In this document: positions 8,706 to 19,540 of the stretch, piece after piece | Layout: each line of letters begins with the position of its first letter | Numbering within the stretch: the stretch's first letter is position 1 | From: an uncultured Clostridiaceae bacterium | Lineage (GTDB): Bacteria > Bacillota > Clostridia > TANB77 > CAG-508 | Assembly: GCA_949927585.1 (NCBI GenBank) | Contig: CATLFA010000011.1 | Span: 1 to 50,614 of the forward strand | DNA: 50,614 bases | Direction of reading: 5' to 3' | Notes under the pieces: generated by a model | What the model was told of the DNA's origin: nothing | The model's database searches: none | The model's input: only the letters and a program-made list of their open reading frames with translations | Position numbers and translations under genes: made by a program

Positions 8706-8945
8706 TTAATTTTGTTTATATTCTATATCTTCCATAAATGGAAATATTTCTTCTAATCGTTTTTTTGTTAGCATTTGCATAACCGGTTGTGGGTTTTTAT
8801 CATGAATTGATATTAAGTTTTGTGTATAACAATTGTTAGAAGTTTTAAATATTAAATATCTATTACGCACATATGTAAAGTATATTTGATATCCCCTGTC
8901 CAATTCTTCTTCAAATTTTTCTATTGTATAATTTTTATTATTCAA
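8706..8945 (-). CDS. Small protein of unknown function (79 aa), TTG start
   Basis: Starts with TTG eight bases after AAGGAGA, since no ATG is suitably placed. A soluble, charged protein (EKFEEELDRGYQIYFTYVRN) with a mixed alpha/beta look and an end of ...EYKQN, the same three last residues as the two convergent genes at 7888/7941. It is 11 bases downstream of the 281-aa gene, hence in the same operon. No family recognised. Confidence 0.6.
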   Translation of the reverse strand: MNNKNYTIEKFEEELDRGYQIYFTYVRNRYLIFKTSNNCYTQNLISIHDKNPQPVMQMLTKKRLEEIFPFMEDIEYKQN

Positions 8946-8956
8946 TTTTTATCTCC

Positions 8957-9799
8957 TTATTTAATTACATCTTCATCTAATGATTTAAGTTTTATATTAT
9001 TTTCTAATCTTATTTGTTCTTCTACTGCCTTTTGTTCATCTACTTTAAATTGTAAACCTCTTACAAATTTTTCTCTTGTTGATAATGCTACTTCATTTTC
9101 ATTTTCTTTTATATATTGAATATACAAAGAATATATTTTATTAGCTATATCTATATCATGTTCATTTAAAGATTCTTTTACGCTTATAAATAGTTTATCT
9201 TGTATGCTATTTTTAATTATTTCTACTTCATTACTAAATTTATCTTTTACATAAGTTACATCTACTTGTTTACTGATGTTAAAAAGTTTAGATATCAATA
9301 TTTTCCTTGATGAGTCTATTTCTGATAATATACTTCCTTTAATTTCTCTACAAAATTCTGTATTTATAACATCATTATTTACATTTCTTTGTATAGTTTT
9401 GCTTTCTTCATCTTCTTCAATTTCATCTACATCTATTATTGCTCTTAAACTTTCTCCATCTGCTCTATTTTTATCACCTCTTTGTGCTACAAGATTTCTA
9501 ATAACTATTTGAATATCTTCATAATTTTTTTCTTTTTTACTACAATAAGCTATTTCTTCAATTTCTCTATTACACTCTATGTCTTCTTCATAATCTCTAC
9601 TCATATAAGATGTAATATGACTCAATTCTTCCATTAGTTTTGGATTTTCTTCAACTAGATGTGATATATTAGATAAACAATTTCTATATGCATTATTATA
9701 ATCCAAATAAATTCCATCTATAATATCAGTTATTTCTTTTGGAATTTTATCCTCATTTAATAATCTTTTTATATTCTGTAATAAATTTTGTAGTTTCAT
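8957..9799 (-). CDS. Helical protein of unknown function downstream of ligA (281 aa)
   Basis: The longest reading frame starts inside ligA at 9844, but the internal ATG at 9799 has AAAGGCGG about 12 bases upstream and leaves 25 bases after the ligA stop, so it is preferred. The protein is acidic, almost entirely helical and probably coiled-coil at the C-terminus (KVDEQKAVEEQIRLEN), with an acidic patch DVDEIEEDEES near 150. No membrane segment and no recognised family. The tight spacing suggests co-transcription with ligA. Confidence 0.6.
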   Translation of the reverse strand: MKLQNLLQNIKRLLNEDKIPKEITDIIDGIYLDYNNAYRNCLSNISHLVEENPKLMEELSHITSYMSRDYEEDIECNREIEEIAYCSKKEKNYEDIQIVIRNLVAQRGDKNRADGESLRAIIDVDEIEEDEESKTIQRNVNNDVINTEFCREIKGSILSEIDSSRKILISKLFNISKQVDVTYVKDKFSNEVEIIKNSIQDKLFISVKESLNEHDIDIANKIYSLYIQYIKENENEVALSTREKFVRGLQFKVDEQKAVEEQIRLENNIKLKSLDEDVIK

Positions 9800-9824
9800 T
9801 TTTTTGTATACCGCCTTTAATATA

Positions 9825-11838
<2,014 letters not shown>

Positions 11839-11848
11839 TTATAAGTTT

Positions 11849-12778
11849 TTAAATCCTATTTGCTGAATCAAATACATTTCTTATTTTATGTTTAACAGTA
11901 TTTTTTACTTCTTCTCTTGCAGGAGTTAAATATTTTCTTGGGTCAAAGCTTGAAGGTTCTTCTGAAAATACTTTTCTTATTTGTGCTGTCATTGCTAACC
12001 TTAAGTCTGTATCTACATTTATTTTTGAAACACCTTTTTTGCTTGCTTCATTTAGTATTTCATCTGGTACACCTTTTGCTCCTGGTATATCTCCACCATA
12101 TTTGTTACACATTTCTACTAATTCTGGTATTACTGTTGATGCTCCATGTAACACTATTGGTGTGTTTGGTATTAATTCTTTTATTTTAGCTAATATATCA
12201 AATCTTAATTTTGCTTCTCCTTTAAATTTGTATGCACCATGGCTTGTTCCTATTGCTATTGCTAAAGAATCACAACCAGTTCTTTCTACAAATTCTTTTG
12301 CTTGCTCTGGGTCTGTATACATTGCATCCTCAGCTTCTACATTTACGTCATCTTCTATTCCTGCTAATTTTCCAAGTTCTGCTTCTACTACTACTCCGTG
12401 AGCGTGTGCATAATCTACAACTTCTTTAGTTAATCTTACATTTTCTTCAAAGTCATATTTTGAACCATCAAACATAACTGATGTAAAACCGCTATCAATA
12501 CACATTTTACAAGTTTCAAAATCTGGTCCATGGTCTAAATGAAGCGCTACTGGAACTTCTGGGTGTTCTTCCACTGCGGCTTCTACCATTTTCATTAAAT
12601 AATTTATTCTTGCATATTTTATTGCACTAGATGAAGCTTGAAGAATAACTGGTGATTTTTCTTCAGCTGCTGCATCTACAATTCCTTGTATTATTTCCAT
12701 ATTATTTACATTAAATGCACCTATTGCAAAATTCTCTTTCATTGATTTTTCAAACATTTCTTTTGTTGTTACTAACAT
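11849..12778 (-). CDS. fba: Class II fructose-bisphosphate aldolase
   Basis: 309 residues. Zinc and substrate motifs of class II aldolases are present: VALHLDHGPDFETCKMCIDS near 77-96, SVMFDGSKYDFEENVRLTKE, VEAELGKLAG, IAIGTSHGAYK, VLHGAST and KINVDTDLR. It cleaves fructose 1,6-bisphosphate in glycolysis. RBS AAGGAGGA; a textbook promoter lies at 12832-12860. ligA begins 25 bases past its stop, so the two may share a transcript. Confidence 0.97.
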   Translation of the reverse strand: MLVTTKEMFEKSMKENFAIGAFNVNNMEIIQGIVDAAAEEKSPVILQASSSAIKYARINYLMKMVEAAVEEHPEVPVALHLDHGPDFETCKMCIDSGFTSVMFDGSKYDFEENVRLTKEVVDYAHAHGVVVEAELGKLAGIEDDVNVEAEDAMYTDPEQAKEFVERTGCDSLAIAIGTSHGAYKFKGEAKLRFDILAKIKELIPNTPIVLHGASTVIPELVEMCNKYGGDIPGAKGVPDEILNEASKKGVSKINVDTDLRLAMTAQIRKVFSEEPSSFDPRKYLTPAREEVKNTVKHKIRNVFDSANRI

Positions 12779-12831
12779 TATTTTTTCCTCCTTGTTTTTG
12801 TAATAATATATTATATTATTATTCTTCGCAT

Positions 12832-12860
12832 ATTATATATTTATATTCCTTTTTAGTCAA
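12832..12860 (-). promoter_or_regulatory. Strong SigA-type promoter of fba
   Basis: The -35 box TTGACT (12855-12860) and -10 box TATAAT (12832-12837) are separated by exactly 17 bases, with a 48-base leader before the RBS/start region. It fits a highly expressed glycolytic gene. Confidence 0.85.
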
Positions 12861-12917
12861 GGTAAATAAGTGAATAGTATAGAGTTTTATTATCATATAC
12901 TCAATTATTTAATATGA

Positions 12918-12958
12918 CCAAAAGGGACAGATACCCCATTTAGAAACGTCCCTAATGG
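12918..12958. repeat. REP-like palindromic element, copy 2
   Basis: The core AGATACCCCATTTAGAAACG is flanked by GGGAC and GTCCC, which pair, and further by CCA and TGG. It matches the element at 3846-3890 with few changes. It stands between the terminator of the protease gene and the fba promoter. Confidence 0.65.
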
Positions 12959-12967
12959 ACACATGAG

Positions 12968-12999
12968 AAAGAGGATACAATATTAACTGTATCCTCTTT
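12968..12999 (-). terminator. Hairpin after the AAA/M41 protease gene
   Basis: AAAGAGGATACA pairs with TGTATCCTCTTT. On the minus strand the tail is only TTTCTC, weaker than most terminators here. Confidence 0.7.
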
Positions 13000-13013
13000 T
13001 TTAAGAAAAATTA

Positions 13014-14651
13014 TTATTCGATTTCTTTAGGTGTTTCGGCTGTCTTTTCAACTTCTTCAGTCTTACCACCTTCTTCATATTCCTTACAGATTTGTTCAAG
13101 CTCTTCACCTGTAAGAATTTCATCTACCATAAGTCTTTCAGCAATTACTTTAAGAAGCCCTTCATTTTCATTAATAATGTCTTCTGCCCTTTTCATTCCA
13201 GCATCAACCAACTCCTGAATTTCTTTGTCAATTAATTCTTTTTTACTTTCAGACATAAGGAAATAATCTTCATAATTATAACTTCTATTTCTGTTTCCGT
13301 CTTTATCTGAAAATCCCCATTTCATTATAACTGCTTTTGCATATGCATTTACCTGTTCCAAATCATTTGATGCTCCTGTTGAGTTTGTGTCTATAATTCT
13401 TCTTTCAGCTACTCTACCTGCTAAGAATACTGCTATTTCATCTATAAAATATTCTTTAGAATATATTGCATATTCTTTTTGATCGACATATGGGATTGTT
13501 ACACCTGCCCACCACATCATTGGCAAAATAGAAACACATGATATTTTTACATTTTTTTGATAACTATTCTTTATTTGTACTATATAATGACCTGTTTCAT
13601 GATACGCTGTTGCTTTTTTTTCTTTTTCGGGTGTATTTTCATAGTTTTCAAGATATGTGTTATAGCAACTTAATATACATTGTTTATCTACTTCTTTCTT
13701 TCCTTTTCTCCTAGCCTCACGAAATGCTTTTTCAAAAATACTTATTACATTTCCTGGCTCGTATGAAGTTGATTCTGAAAGACATGAGGTATAAATTCCA
13801 AATTTAGTTGCCTCTTCAGAACATTTAACTTTATACCTATTTTCAAAAAGTTTTAAGTGATTTTGAATCATTGGCTTCATATCTTCCATTTCAGGTTCTT
13901 TAACATAGACTTCATTTAAATATTTTGAAATACTTTTATTTTCTAAGAAGTACCTATCAAAATATTCTGAATTTATAGTTGCAATCATAGGAATATTATA
14001 TCTTTTAATACATGCATATAATATCATGATTAAAAGCTCATCTGTTATCATAAAAAATGCATTATCGATGTATAATACAATACTTTTTCTATTTTCTACT
14101 AAAAAGTTCATTATTTTTCTTACTGTATTTTCATAAACTCTATCACTTTTTATATTTAATAACTTATCTGGTCTTAATAATAGTACTCGTTTTTCGTAAA
14201 ATTCTTTCGGGCACTCATTGGTAGAAATCTGCCTTGCTATTTCATGTGCAATTGCAGTTTTACCTACATCAATTTCTCCTGTAAGAAATACGTTGTTTCT
14301 TACTTTTTGGGAAATGTAAAACCATACTTTTTCAAGTTCATGTTCCCTTTTTGCTATTGGTATAATAGGTTTTATAACCAATTTCTGTGTTAAATCTTCC
14401 AAATATTCATTTAAAGAATTTGGTATCAACTTAGTAGATAATACTACCTGTTTAATGGCTTTTCTCATATCAGAAATTTTTACTGGAATATCAATTACTT
14501 CACTCTCTACATTAAATCTAAGGCATATTTCTTCCACTCCAGGTTTAAACTTAGCTTTTTCAATCGTTTGCCGAAGCTGATCCGATGAAACCATTATTGT
14601 TTTCCCATCATATGTAAGCTGAATGTAAACTTCTTTCCTTTTTCCTTTCAT
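13014..14651 (-). CDS. Soluble AAA ATPase fused to FtsH-type M41 metalloprotease
   Basis: Start chosen at the ATG seven bases after AAGGAGG (545 aa). Residues 1-90 are a Ras-like or ubiquitin-like N-terminal region. A Clp/ClpA-style ATPase core follows, with Walker A GEIDVGKT near 124 and a Walker B-like YIDN near 194 in which the usual catalytic Glu is Asn. The C-terminal half is an M41 peptidase: zinc motif HETGH near 347 and the third-ligand segment TGASNDLEQ, as in FtsH. Unlike FtsH there is no membrane helix. Divergent from the MBL-fold gene and sharing a mirrored promoter region, so joint regulation is likely. The target proteins are unknown. Confidence 0.85.
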   Translation of the reverse strand: MKGKRKEVYIQLTYDGKTIMVSSDQLRQTIEKAKFKPGVEEICLRFNVESEVIDIPVKISDMRKAIKQVVLSTKLIPNSLNEYLEDLTQKLVIKPIIPIAKREHELEKVWFYISQKVRNNVFLTGEIDVGKTAIAHEIARQISTNECPKEFYEKRVLLLRPDKLLNIKSDRVYENTVRKIMNFLVENRKSIVLYIDNAFFMITDELLIMILYACIKRYNIPMIATINSEYFDRYFLENKSISKYLNEVYVKEPEMEDMKPMIQNHLKLFENRYKVKCSEEATKFGIYTSCLSESTSYEPGNVISIFEKAFREARRKGKKEVDKQCILSCYNTYLENYENTPEKEKKATAYHETGHYIVQIKNSYQKNVKISCVSILPMMWWAGVTIPYVDQKEYAIYSKEYFIDEIAVFLAGRVAERRIIDTNSTGASNDLEQVNAYAKAVIMKWGFSDKDGNRNRSYNYEDYFLMSESKKELIDKEIQELVDAGMKRAEDIINENEGLLKVIAERLMVDEILTGEELEQICKEYEEGGKTEEVEKTAETPKEIE

Positions 14652-14762
14652 AACTAAATCCTCCTTTTGCATTTTAATATTTATGTTTATTTTTATATTG
14701 TTTTTAGTTACAAAATATAATAATTTTCTTTTTTCTCCTTTCTTACTATAATTTATGTTGAC

Positions 14763-14791
14763 ATTTTATCATGTTTGAATGCACATTTCAA
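14763..14791 (-). promoter_or_regulatory. Promoter of the AAA/M41 protease gene
   Basis: Minus strand: -35 TTGAAA (14786-14791), 17-base spacer, -10 TAAAAT (14763-14768), preceded by CATGA. The sequence CATGATAAAAT is repeated in inverse orientation at 14848-14858. Confidence 0.65.
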
Positions 14792-14829
14792 TATTTTTCT
14801 ACATTTTTCTAATATTTTTTATTTTAGTA

Positions 14830-14858
14830 TTGAATTTATGTTAAATGCATGATAAAAT
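14830..14858 (+). promoter_or_regulatory. Promoter of the beta-CASP gene, mirror of the protease promoter
   Basis: Plus strand: -35 TTGAAT (14830-14835), 17-base spacer, -10 TAAAAT (14853-14858) in the same CATGATAAAAT context as its divergent partner. Confidence 0.65.
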
Positions 14859-14917
14859 ATTTCTATAATTTAATATTGAAGCAAATAAAAATTTTTATTG
14901 CGAAAGGAGATTTATAT

Positions 14918-16354
14918 ATGGCAAAGAAACGGATTATATTGGATTTAACTGATGAAAAGGATGGAGTAACTGGAACTGGTCAATATCTTAATGCTATTTT
15001 CCCTGGTAAAGTATTGTGTGGAATAGCAGGATATACAAAGAATATTCCTTTCTTAGTAGATTGTGGTTCTTTTCAAGGATTGGATAATATTGATCAATTA
15101 AATACTACTTTTAATTTTGATATTACCTCTCCTGAATTTAGTATTCTTACTCATGCACACCTTGACCATTATGGTAGATATCCTCTTGCTATGAGTCAAG
15201 GTTTTCATGCACCAGTTTTTACAACATATCCTACAAAAACTTTCTTATCTGAAGTTTTCTTACAGGATTGTTTAAAAATCGAAAAAAGACGTGCTAAAAA
15301 ATTAGATGCTCAATCACTATATACTGAAACTGAAATTCAGGAATTTGAGCATTGTATGGTCCCTTGTAATTTTAATCAAAAAATTGTATATAACCATAAC
15401 ATTACTATTCATTTTTTCGATAATGGACATGTACCAGGTGCTGCAGTTACTTTAATTACTATTTCATACCCTGATTGTGAGGATATGAATATAGTTATTA
15501 CAGGTGATTATAATAATCGCAATGATTTTTTTCAAGTAAAACCATTACCTGAATGGATTTATGAACTTCCAAATGTATCAGTTATAATAGAAGCCACTTA
15601 TGGTGGTACAAAATCTTCTGACCTTAGAGAAAAATGTTTCATTGATAATGTAGTTAGAGCATTATCAGAAGGAAAAACTTGCATAGTTCCTGCTTTTTCT
15701 TTTGGAAGAACACAGGAAGTCCTTTATAAGTTAAAAATTGCTCAAGATATGTGTATATTACCTCCTAGGTTTGAAATCTTCTTAGATGGAAAAACAGCTA
15801 TTCATACAACATCTTTATTCCAAAATGGTGCATTTAAAATGCATCCAAATGCTAAAGATTTCCTACCCGACAATTTAACTATTGTAGAAGATAAAACAAT
15901 GCGGAATTTCTTAATACATGAAAATTACCTTCCAAAAATTTTTGTTTCATCTTCTGGAAGTGGTAGTTATGGTCCTTCTCAGACTTACATTAATAAATAT
16001 ATGAACAATCCTATGGCTATGATTCATGCTACTGGTCATATCTTCCCTGATTCTAAGTTAGGTCGTTTAAGAGATGATGATTCTATTGTAGCTCAGTTCT
16101 TTGATACTGATGAATTTTCTGCACATGCTAAGCAAGAAGTATTAGTTGATTTTGTAAAACCTTTTAAAAATCTTAAATCCGTTTTTATACATCATGGAGA
16201 AGATGAAAGTAAAAAAGAACTTGCATATTCATTAAAAGAAATATGTAATGCAAGCATTCATATTTTGTCATCTAACAAAGTATTTAGAATGATTTCTGAT
16301 GGAACTTCTGAGGAATTTCCTAGATTTTCAGACTCAAACGTTCCAATTCGCTAA
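14918..16354 (+). CDS. Metallo-beta-lactamase-fold beta-CASP nuclease-like protein
   Basis: The ATG at 14918 has AAAGGAGA correctly placed; the longer frame from 14849 lacks an RBS and would include the promoter. 478 residues. Motifs: THAHLDHYGR near 77-86 (HxHxDH metal site), NGHVPGAA, TGDYNN, then beta-CASP motifs IIEATYGG, FSFGRTQEVLYKL, ATGHIFPDSK and FIHHGE. The family (RNase J, CPSF73, YSH1 types) cuts RNA. It is not RNase J itself by layout. Divergent from the AAA/M41 protease, with matched promoters. Confidence 0.88.
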   Translation: MAKKRIILDLTDEKDGVTGTGQYLNAIFPGKVLCGIAGYTKNIPFLVDCGSFQGLDNIDQLNTTFNFDITSPEFSILTHAHLDHYGRYPLAMSQGFHAPVFTTYPTKTFLSEVFLQDCLKIEKRRAKKLDAQSLYTETEIQEFEHCMVPCNFNQKIVYNHNITIHFFDNGHVPGAAVTLITISYPDCEDMNIVITGDYNNRNDFFQVKPLPEWIYELPNVSVIIEATYGGTKSSDLREKCFIDNVVRALSEGKTCIVPAFSFGRTQEVLYKLKIAQDMCILPPRFEIFLDGKTAIHTTSLFQNGAFKMHPNAKDFLPDNLTIVEDKTMRNFLIHENYLPKIFVSSSGSGSYGPSQTYINKYMNNPMAMIHATGHIFPDSKLGRLRDDDSIVAQFFDTDEFSAHAKQEVLVDFVKPFKNLKSVFIHHGEDESKKELAYSLKEICNASIHILSSNKVFRMISDGTSEEFPRFSDSNVPIR

Positions 16355-16362
16355 GTTATTTT

Positions 16363-16416
16363 AATAACACTCAAAAAGACTTATGAAAATTTTCATAAGT
16401 CTTTTTGAGTGTTATT
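16363..16416. terminator. 54-bp perfect palindrome, bidirectional terminator
   Basis: Two 27-base perfect arms with no spacer (AATAACACTCAAAAAGACTT... and its complement), ending on the stop codon of the convergent gene at 16416. It has U-rich tails both ways. Confidence 0.92.
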
Positions 16417-16793
16417 TAATTTAAATAAATTATGAACTTTATGGGACGATACTTTATACTGTATTTCTCTAATTCTTCCATTTCTTGCTTTTTTAATGAC
16501 CGACCTATTGTCTTTTTACCTGCTTTATTAGCATAATGGACTTCTCTTGCTATTGAGCTTTTTATGTCACGAACATTTTTAATTACTATTGAACCTTCTT
16601 CGTCTTTAAAATCTTTTAAGTTTTTAGTAGTTATTTGATAGATAATTGGAATTACTTTTTCTTCTCCTAATAAACTTTTTACAAATTTCCATTCTGTATT
16701 TGTTAATTTCCATTCTACCTTCTTTTTCCCTTGCCGTTTTAGACCATTTATTTTATATCCAAGCTCTTTTAATTTTTTGCTTTCATTATCCAT
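16416..16793 (-). CDS. Basic protein of unknown function (125 aa)
   Basis: RBS TGGAGGA five bases before the ATG. The protein is very Lys-rich (KINGLKRQGKKKVEWKLTNT), soluble, possibly nucleic-acid binding by charge. No family recognised. The last gene in the minus-strand series that includes the ibrB-like and DUF1540 genes, although about 90 bases separate it from the latter. Confidence 0.55.
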   Translation of the reverse strand: MDNESKKLKELGYKINGLKRQGKKKVEWKLTNTEWKFVKSLLGEEKVIPIIYQITTKNLKDFKDEEGSIVIKNVRDIKSSIAREVHYANKAGKKTIGRSLKKQEMEELEKYSIKYRPIKFIIYLN

Positions 16794-16883
16794 AAAAGTC
16801 CTCCAAATATAATCTGGTTTATAGTTACATAATTATTATACTATATCTTCCATAATATGTCTATAGCTTTTTACATAATTTAC

Positions 16884-17048
16884 TTAATTTCTATTTCTAT
16901 AACTACTACACATAGATTCATCTGGTTGTTTTGTATCACAATTTTCAATTGGAGTTACTATTATTTGCTTTAATGAACATTGCTGTTCTTGTCTGTTGTT
17001 ATATTTGCACGATGTAACAGTGCAATTAATTGTTTGCTTTGATTCCAT
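16884..17048 (-). CDS. Small DUF1540-family cysteine protein (54 aa)
   Basis: Too short to be called by length alone, but the pattern is clear: NCTVTSCKYN at residues 8-17, then C24, C37 and C47, the Cys spacing of DUF1540 proteins found in spore-forming clostridia. RBS AAAGG lies upstream. Probably a small metal-binding or disulfide-bonded protein; the exact role is not known. Confidence 0.8.
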   Translation of the reverse strand: MESKQTINCTVTSCKYNNRQEQQCSLKQIIVTPIENCDTKQPDESMCSSYRNRN

Positions 17049-17098
17049 ACTATATCATCTACCTTTCTTTTCTTTTGCTTATAGTATGCTCGTTTTTT

Positions 17099-17632
17099 TC
17101 ATACATTATTAGTTTCTTCTTTAACTTTTATATCAAATTCTTCCCAAGATTTGCTAAATACATGATTTGCAAACATATCTTTTAAACCTGTTATTTGTTT
17201 TAATCTAATAATTTCGTCAAGTTCCATTCCTAAATGTCTTGAAATTTGTTCTTCTGTCCAACCCATATTTGTTAAATCTAGTACTATATGTGACATATCA
17301 ACAATTTGATGTGTTCCTCTTGCTCTATTATGTCTTATTGTACTTGCCATACGGTTTTCTAAATCTTTTTCTATTGTTACTATTGGTATCTGTTTTAAAT
17401 TAAAAAACTCCTTTGCGCAACGATATCTATGAAAGCCATCTATTACTATATATTTATCATTTTCCTTATCATAATAGGTTACTATTGGCTGAGTATAACC
17501 ATCTTCTTCTATAGAATGCTTTAATAATTGCATTTCTGGTGGTGCTACTTTATTTGGGTTATAATCATTTGCTACAACTTTATCTATATCGATCATTTTA
17601 ACATTTAACACTGGCATTTCTATTTCTTTCAT
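17099..17632 (-). CDS. ParB/sulfiredoxin-like protein, IbrB type
   Basis: 177 residues. ParB-like N-terminal fold: VANDYNPN, then LKHSIEEDGYTQPIVTYY, DGFHRYRC near 65-72 and RHNRARGTHQ near 100, followed by a helical HTH-like part. Members found beside PAPS-reductase-like proteins are called IbrB in Escherichia coli, where the pair affects prophage gene expression. The matching ibrA-like gene is at 18075-19401. RBS AAAGGA. Confidence 0.8.
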   Translation of the reverse strand: MKEIEMPVLNVKMIDIDKVVANDYNPNKVAPPEMQLLKHSIEEDGYTQPIVTYYDKENDKYIVIDGFHRYRCAKEFFNLKQIPIVTIEKDLENRMASTIRHNRARGTHQIVDMSHIVLDLTNMGWTEEQISRHLGMELDEIIRLKQITGLKDMFANHVFSKSWEEFDIKVKEETNNV

Positions 17633-17740
17633 TTTTTGGTTCCTTTCTCAAACCGAAGGTTTTTACTATTTACTATTCATTCTTCACTTTATTTTATAGA
17701 AGTTGGAGGTTAGAAAATTTTAGTAGTAAAATTTTCTTTT

Positions 17741-18094
17741 TTATGCTATAAGTACAAAATTCTTATATATATCTTTTATAACTTTATATCCTGCTTCTTT
17801 ATACACATTCTCATATAACACTGTTACTGTACTGTCTTTAATTCTATTTTCTTTTTTTACTTCTTTCAAAATTTCTTTTAAAGCCTCTTCTTTTGTTCCA
17901 TACACATTTTTAATTATATCATTACTTACTGAAACAAATGCTACTACTAAATCTTCTTCTAATGATATATACCATAATTTGTTATTATCGTCATATATTC
18001 TATCATTAGTTTGATTTTGTATTAATCTTGAACCAAATATCTTTCCCATATATTTATAAAATCTCTCATCTTTATTATTCATTTTTACTACCAT
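17741..18094 (-). CDS. Small unknown protein between ibrA and ibrB, possible GNAT-like fold
   Basis: 117 residues. Begins inside the last codons of the ibrA reading frame (20-base overlap), which implies translational coupling; RBS AAGAGGTAA. It has an alternating strand/helix layout (KLWYISLEEDLVVAFVSVSN, STVTVLYENVYKEAGYKVIK) resembling a reduced N-acetyltransferase fold, but no acetyl-CoA loop is clear. Assignment uncertain. Confidence 0.5.
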   Translation of the reverse strand: MVVKMNNKDERFYKYMGKIFGSRLIQNQTNDRIYDDNNKLWYISLEEDLVVAFVSVSNDIIKNVYGTKEEALKEILKEVKKENRIKDSTVTVLYENVYKEAGYKVIKDIYKNFVLIA

Positions 18095-19401
18095 TATTAT
18101 TACCTCTTTCTATTTCATCATTTTTTTGTATTATTTTAATCAAATTTTTGTCATCTGTTTTTGTATTTCTATTTAGTAAGTTGTCCCATTTATGAATTAA
18201 TCTTTCTAGTTCTTTATCATCTGTTTTTGTTTGTGCAAAAGATAATTTTTTTAAATAAAAATCATTCTTTTCTATTGCTCTTGCAATTCTTCTCCAAGAA
18301 ATAGCCTTTTTCTGATTTTCTAATTTCTTATCTGCTACATCTGGTATATCTTTTATTTCTACCCCATATTTATTTTTATACCATATCATAAATTTCTTTA
18401 TTTTTTTATAATAATGGAGCATTAAGTCTCTATTATATATACCTATACTTTCTAGTAAAAATACTGTATATTCTTGCCAAGTCATAAAGTCTGGTTTACT
18501 TGATTTTATATTTCCTAAAGCTGTTGTTTTACAATATATATTACCAAAGTTAACCCCGATTTACTCTATTTAAAACTTTTCCCCAAGTATCATATTCTAA
18601 TGCTTTAAATTGATTTAGTCCATTTTTTTGGTCATCTCCATATGGCTGACATAACCTTTGTTCATATATACTAAGTCCATTTTTATACATTAATTCATAT
18701 ATTTCATTATACTCTAAATTTAGTTTACTTACTGCACCCCATATATCCTCTGCTTTCCAATCATATATTGGGTAAAAGTTGTATACTTCTATATGTCTTT
18801 CATTAAATTTTATTTTTGTTGTCCAATTATAATCTTTATATTTTATTTTATGTTCTTGAAAAGCTATTGTTCTAAACCTATTCAAGCTTTCATCTGTTCT
18901 AATTCCAACTCCACATGCAACTTTTGTTTTATACTTTTTTTGGTACCAATCTGCAAATTCTATAATAAAATCTTCAAATTCTTCTCCTTTTTTAAACCAG
19001 TCAAATGGGCAATTTTTTATATTAATAGAATCTTTTGGCATATCTCTTACCCATAAATCTTTACTCTCTTCTTCCCAACATATCCACTTTGGTTGAAGTA
19101 TAGAAACCGCATTCCTTAATGCCATTGGAAGTGCAACATGATAAAAGTCTCGTATTTGTGATAGACTTTTTAATTTATCAATATGTTCAATTGTATGGGT
19201 ATATTGAGCTTCAAAATCTATATATAGTACATCAAACTTTTTGTTCTTCTTTTTTGCTACTATATTCGCAAGTTGGACCATAACTGAACTATCTTTTCCA
19301 CCGCTAACACTTATATAAACATTCTCGAATTCATCAAATATAATTTCTAACCTTTCAAATGCTGCTTGTAGTACATCTTTTTCTAAATATTTTTTTGACA
19401 T
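18075..19401 (-). CDS. ibrA: IbrA-type PAPS-reductase-like protein (DUF3440), interrupted by a +1 frameshift
   Basis: The first frame, 19401-18550, holds the PP-loop SGGKDSSVM near residue 34 and the adenine-nucleotide hydrolase-like fold. The continuation, 18485-18075, matches the C-terminal region of DUF3440/IbrA proteins (WRRIARAIEKNDFYLKKLSF). The junction would read RVNGVNFGNIY if one base were removed at 18554-18558. The full span is 1327 bases, exactly 3n+1, giving 441 residues, a normal family size. IbrA works with IbrB; the enzyme reaction is not established. Confidence 0.85.
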
Positions 19402-19495
19402 TTACTTTTTCCTTATTAATTAATTTATACTTAAAATTATATCATTAAATTAAAGTTAGTCAAGTCGTGTATTCGTAGTAAAATCTTTTAATTTA

Positions 19496-19540
19496 AAAAA
19501 ATAAGCCAAATACAATTGTACTTGACTTATTTTTTATTAC
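19496..19540 (-). terminator. Terminator-like hairpin after the LemA pair
   Basis: AAAATAAG(C)CAA pairs with TTG(A)CTTATTTT around an 11-base loop, with U runs on both sides. Confidence 0.75.

Noticed and set aside
14849..14917. N-terminal extension of the beta-CASP protein
   Set aside because: The segment contains the -10 promoter box and has no RBS; the ATG at 14918 follows AAAGGAGA.
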